Positions 6,458 through 7,988 of a DNA stretch of 7,988 bases are shown here, one piece after another (the first letter of the stretch is position 1; every line of letters starts with the position of its first letter). The notes beneath the pieces were generated by a model that worked only from the letters and a program-made list of their open reading frames with translations, was not told the DNA's origin and did not search any database. The stretch is taken from the NCBI GenBank assembly GCA_009920595.1, contig RFZR01000065.1, positions 1 to 7,988 of the forward strand. Direction: 5' to 3'. Position numbers and translations under genes: made by a program. This DNA comes from Alphaproteobacteria bacterium. Lineage in GTDB: Bacteria > Pseudomonadota > Alphaproteobacteria > Rhizobiales > Beijerinckiaceae.

Positions 6458-7288
6458 ATGACCGTCTCCATCATTATTCCCGCTTGCGATGCTGAATCCA
6501 CTTTGCCGCGCGCGCTTAAAAGCCTCTTTCGACAAACGGAACCCGATTGGCAGGCAATCATCGTGTCTGATGATCAGCGCGATTACTCCACGTTTCTTCG
6601 AAGCCAAGGCATCAATGATCAGCGTTTGGCTTTTGCCTCAACGGGACTTTATCGCTCCGGCTGCCATCATGCGCGCAATGTGGGCTTTGAATTTGTAACA
6701 GGCGATTATGTAACCCAACTTGATGCCGATGATGAATTTACCGCTGATCGGCTGGCAATATTAGTGCCGCTTGCCGAACATTATGGCGCCGCAGCCGATA
6801 ATCTCTTGATGATTGATGAGACAACAGAAGTAAAAATTGCCACGGTTATGGGCGAGATGAAAGAAGTTCGTCATCTTGATCTTCACCTTTTTATGACTCT
6901 CAACGCGCCGCTTGTTCCCTTGATCCGGCGCGATCACGTATTACCGCGCGTAAACGGCGTGGAATTTTCTGAAGACGTGATTGCCAATATTCAATTGATC
7001 GACCGCATCGGTACTTTGCCCGTGACCGCTTCATCAAGCTATATCTACCGCATCGACACCCAGTCCATGGCGAATAAAGAAGGCGCGGCGGAGAAATTCG
7101 AGCGCGGCTATTCCGAATATATCGAGCGCTTGGATAAGGGTGACGGCTTCGGATTAAAAACTGACAATCGTGTAATTGCGCGTGAAGGGCTTATCGCCAA
7201 ACGTAAGCTTAATCGAGATTATGTTGAAGCCATCGAAAGAGAACCTTCGCTCACTTTCTCAGAATTTGCACAGCGGCAATTCAATTAA
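6458..7288 (+). CDS. family 2 (GT-A fold) glycosyltransferase
   Basis: The 276-residue protein begins directly with the GT2 core VSIIIPACDAESTLPRALKS (3-22), a nucleotide-binding strand with IIVSDD (34-39), and HARNVGFEFVTGDYVTQLDADDEF (71-94). The DADD (89-92) is the metal/UDP-sugar binding motif. FSEDVI (170-175) supplies the acidic pair often acting as base region in GT2 enzymes. There is no membrane segment, so this is a soluble single-domain transferase. Donor and acceptor cannot be told from the sequence. The ATG at 6458 has no clear Shine-Dalgarno, but a later start would remove the first strand of the fold. The gene runs against the pcc genes: it is divergent from the small helical protein across 171 bases (6287-6457), where I see no convincing promoter. 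It converges on pccB with only 2 bases between the stop codons. Confidence 0.9.
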   Translation: MTVSIIIPACDAESTLPRALKSLFRQTEPDWQAIIVSDDQRDYSTFLRSQGINDQRLAFASTGLYRSGCHHARNVGFEFVTGDYVTQLDADDEFTADRLAILVPLAEHYGAAADNLLMIDETTEVKIATVMGEMKEVRHLDLHLFMTLNAPLVPLIRRDHVLPRVNGVEFSEDVIANIQLIDRIGTLPVTASSSYIYRIDTQSMANKEGAAEKFERGYSEYIERLDKGDGFGLKTDNRVIAREGLIAKRKLNRDYVEAIEREPSLTFSEFAQRQFN

Positions 7289-7290
7289 GT

Positions 7291-7988
7291 TCACAACGGA
7301 ATATTGTCGTGCTTCTTCCATGGCCGTTCGGCTTTTTTGGTGGCGAGCATCGAGAGGGCGCGGGCGACGCGACGACGCGTTGAATGCGGCATAATCACTT
7401 CGTCAATATAACCGCGCTCGGCCGCGACGAAGGGAGACAGAAACCGCTCTTCATAATCTTTTGTGCTTTTTGCGATTTTTTCCGGATCATTCATATCGGC
7501 GCGGAAAATGATTTCGACCGCGCCTTTGGCACCCATCACCGCGATTTGCGCTGTGGGCCACGCATAATTCACATCACCGCCCAAATGTTTTGAGGCCATC
7601 ACGTCATAAGCACCACCGAAGGCTTTGCGCGTAATAACCGTCACGAGCGGTACGCTCGCTTCGCCATAAGCGAACAAAAGCTTCGCACCATGTTTGATCA
7701 AGCCGCCATATTCCTGCGCAGTGCCGGGAAGAAAACCGGGCACATCGACAAAGGTCACAATCGGAATCTCAAACGCGTCACAGAAACGCACAAAGCGCGC
7801 CGCTTTGCGTGACGCATCAGAGTCAAGAACACCGGCGAGCACCATTGGTTGATTGGCAACAATGCCGACTGTGCGCCCTTCCATACGGCCGAAACCGGTG
7901 ATGATATTTTTGGCGAAGCTTTCTTGGATTTCAAAAAAATCGCCTTCATCAACCGTTTTTGAAATCAACTCTTTCATATCATAGGGCT
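7291..7988 (-). CDS. pccB: propionyl-CoA carboxylase beta subunit, C-terminal part (5' end beyond the window)
   Basis: About 231 C-terminal residues are present, and the frame continues through the right edge as PYDMKELI, a segment internal to PccB; the Met at 7977 is therefore not the start. The family is about 510 residues, so roughly 280 are missing. This is the carboxyltransferase subunit that transfers CO2 from biotin on PccA to propionyl-CoA. Hallmarks are VDVPGFLPGTAQEYGG, RKAFGGAYDVMASKHLGGD, NYAWPTAQIAVMGAKGAVEI and the ending RPWKKHDNIPL. The wording around NYAWPTAxIAVMG is typical of propionyl/acetyl-CoA carboxyltransferase beta subunits of the PccB type. It is on the same strand as pccA but separated from it by an opposing glycosyltransferase gene and a small gene. 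No terminator is seen between its stop and the convergent gene's stop. Confidence 0.95.
   Translation of the reverse strand, partial: PYDMKELISKTVDEGDFFEIQESFAKNIITGFGRMEGRTVGIVANQPMVLAGVLDSDASRKAARFVRFCDAFEIPIVTFVDVPGFLPGTAQEYGGLIKHGAKLLFAYGEASVPLVTVITRKAFGGAYDVMASKHLGGDVNYAWPTAQIAVMGAKGAVEIIFRADMNDPEKIAKSTKDYEERFLSPFVAAERGYIDEVIMPHSTRRRVARALSMLATKKAERPWKKHDNIPL

Noticed and set aside
7291..7977. A complete short carboxyltransferase starting at the Met at 7977
   Set aside because: The frame is open through the window edge and the upstream residues PYD continue the known internal PccB motif, so the gene is cut by the window.
1..7988. CRISPR arrays, insertion sequences, toxin-antitoxin or defence genes
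   Set aside because: No regularly spaced repeats, transposase motifs or defence-type domains were seen on either strand.

Overview
The window looks like chromosomal DNA of an alphaproteobacterium, probably of the order Hyphomicrobiales (Rhizobiales). This is inferred from the style of LipB, the fused PccA, the PccB C-terminus and the small GGCT-like protein. No taxonomic marker is complete enough to be decisive. Base composition is moderate, around 50-55% GC by hand-counting several stretches. There is no phage, transposon, CRISPR or integrase signal.

Left part (1-1580): the 5' end of a tRNA-Leu runs off the left edge on the minus strand. Next comes a very short stand-alone FliN/SpoA-domain protein (minus). 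It is divergent from lipB (plus), the octanoyltransferase that starts lipoate attachment. Tail-to-tail with lipB, overlapping by 11 bases, is a minus-strand gene for a gamma-glutamylcyclotransferase-like (GGCT/AIG2 fold) protein. That protein appears to have lost both hallmark motifs of the family.

Middle (1654-3696): a large plus-strand gene encodes a TPR-repeat protein fused to a SPINDLY/OGT-type (GT41) glycosyltransferase domain, so it is a likely protein O-glycosyltransferase. Its two main catalytic positions are kept, but the usual GYPGTTG-like loop is rewritten. A short divergent promoter region of 73 bases separates it from the GGCT-like gene.

Right part (3712-7988): this is a propionyl-CoA carboxylase locus on the minus strand. 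It holds the C-terminal half of pccB (cut by the right edge), a small uncharacterised helical protein, and pccA, the biotin-bearing alpha subunit. PccA and PccB together carboxylate propionyl-CoA to methylmalonyl-CoA. A GT-A family 2 glycosyltransferase gene lies in the opposite direction between pccB and the small protein, ending 2 bases from the pccB stop. The pcc genes are therefore interrupted by an opposing gene and are probably transcribed as at least two units.

Most of the window is ordinary housekeeping sequence. The most interesting items are the GGCT-like protein without its catalytic motifs, the altered OGT-type domain, the orphan SpoA domain and the glycosyltransferase placed inside the pcc locus. 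No clearly new multi-gene system is visible.
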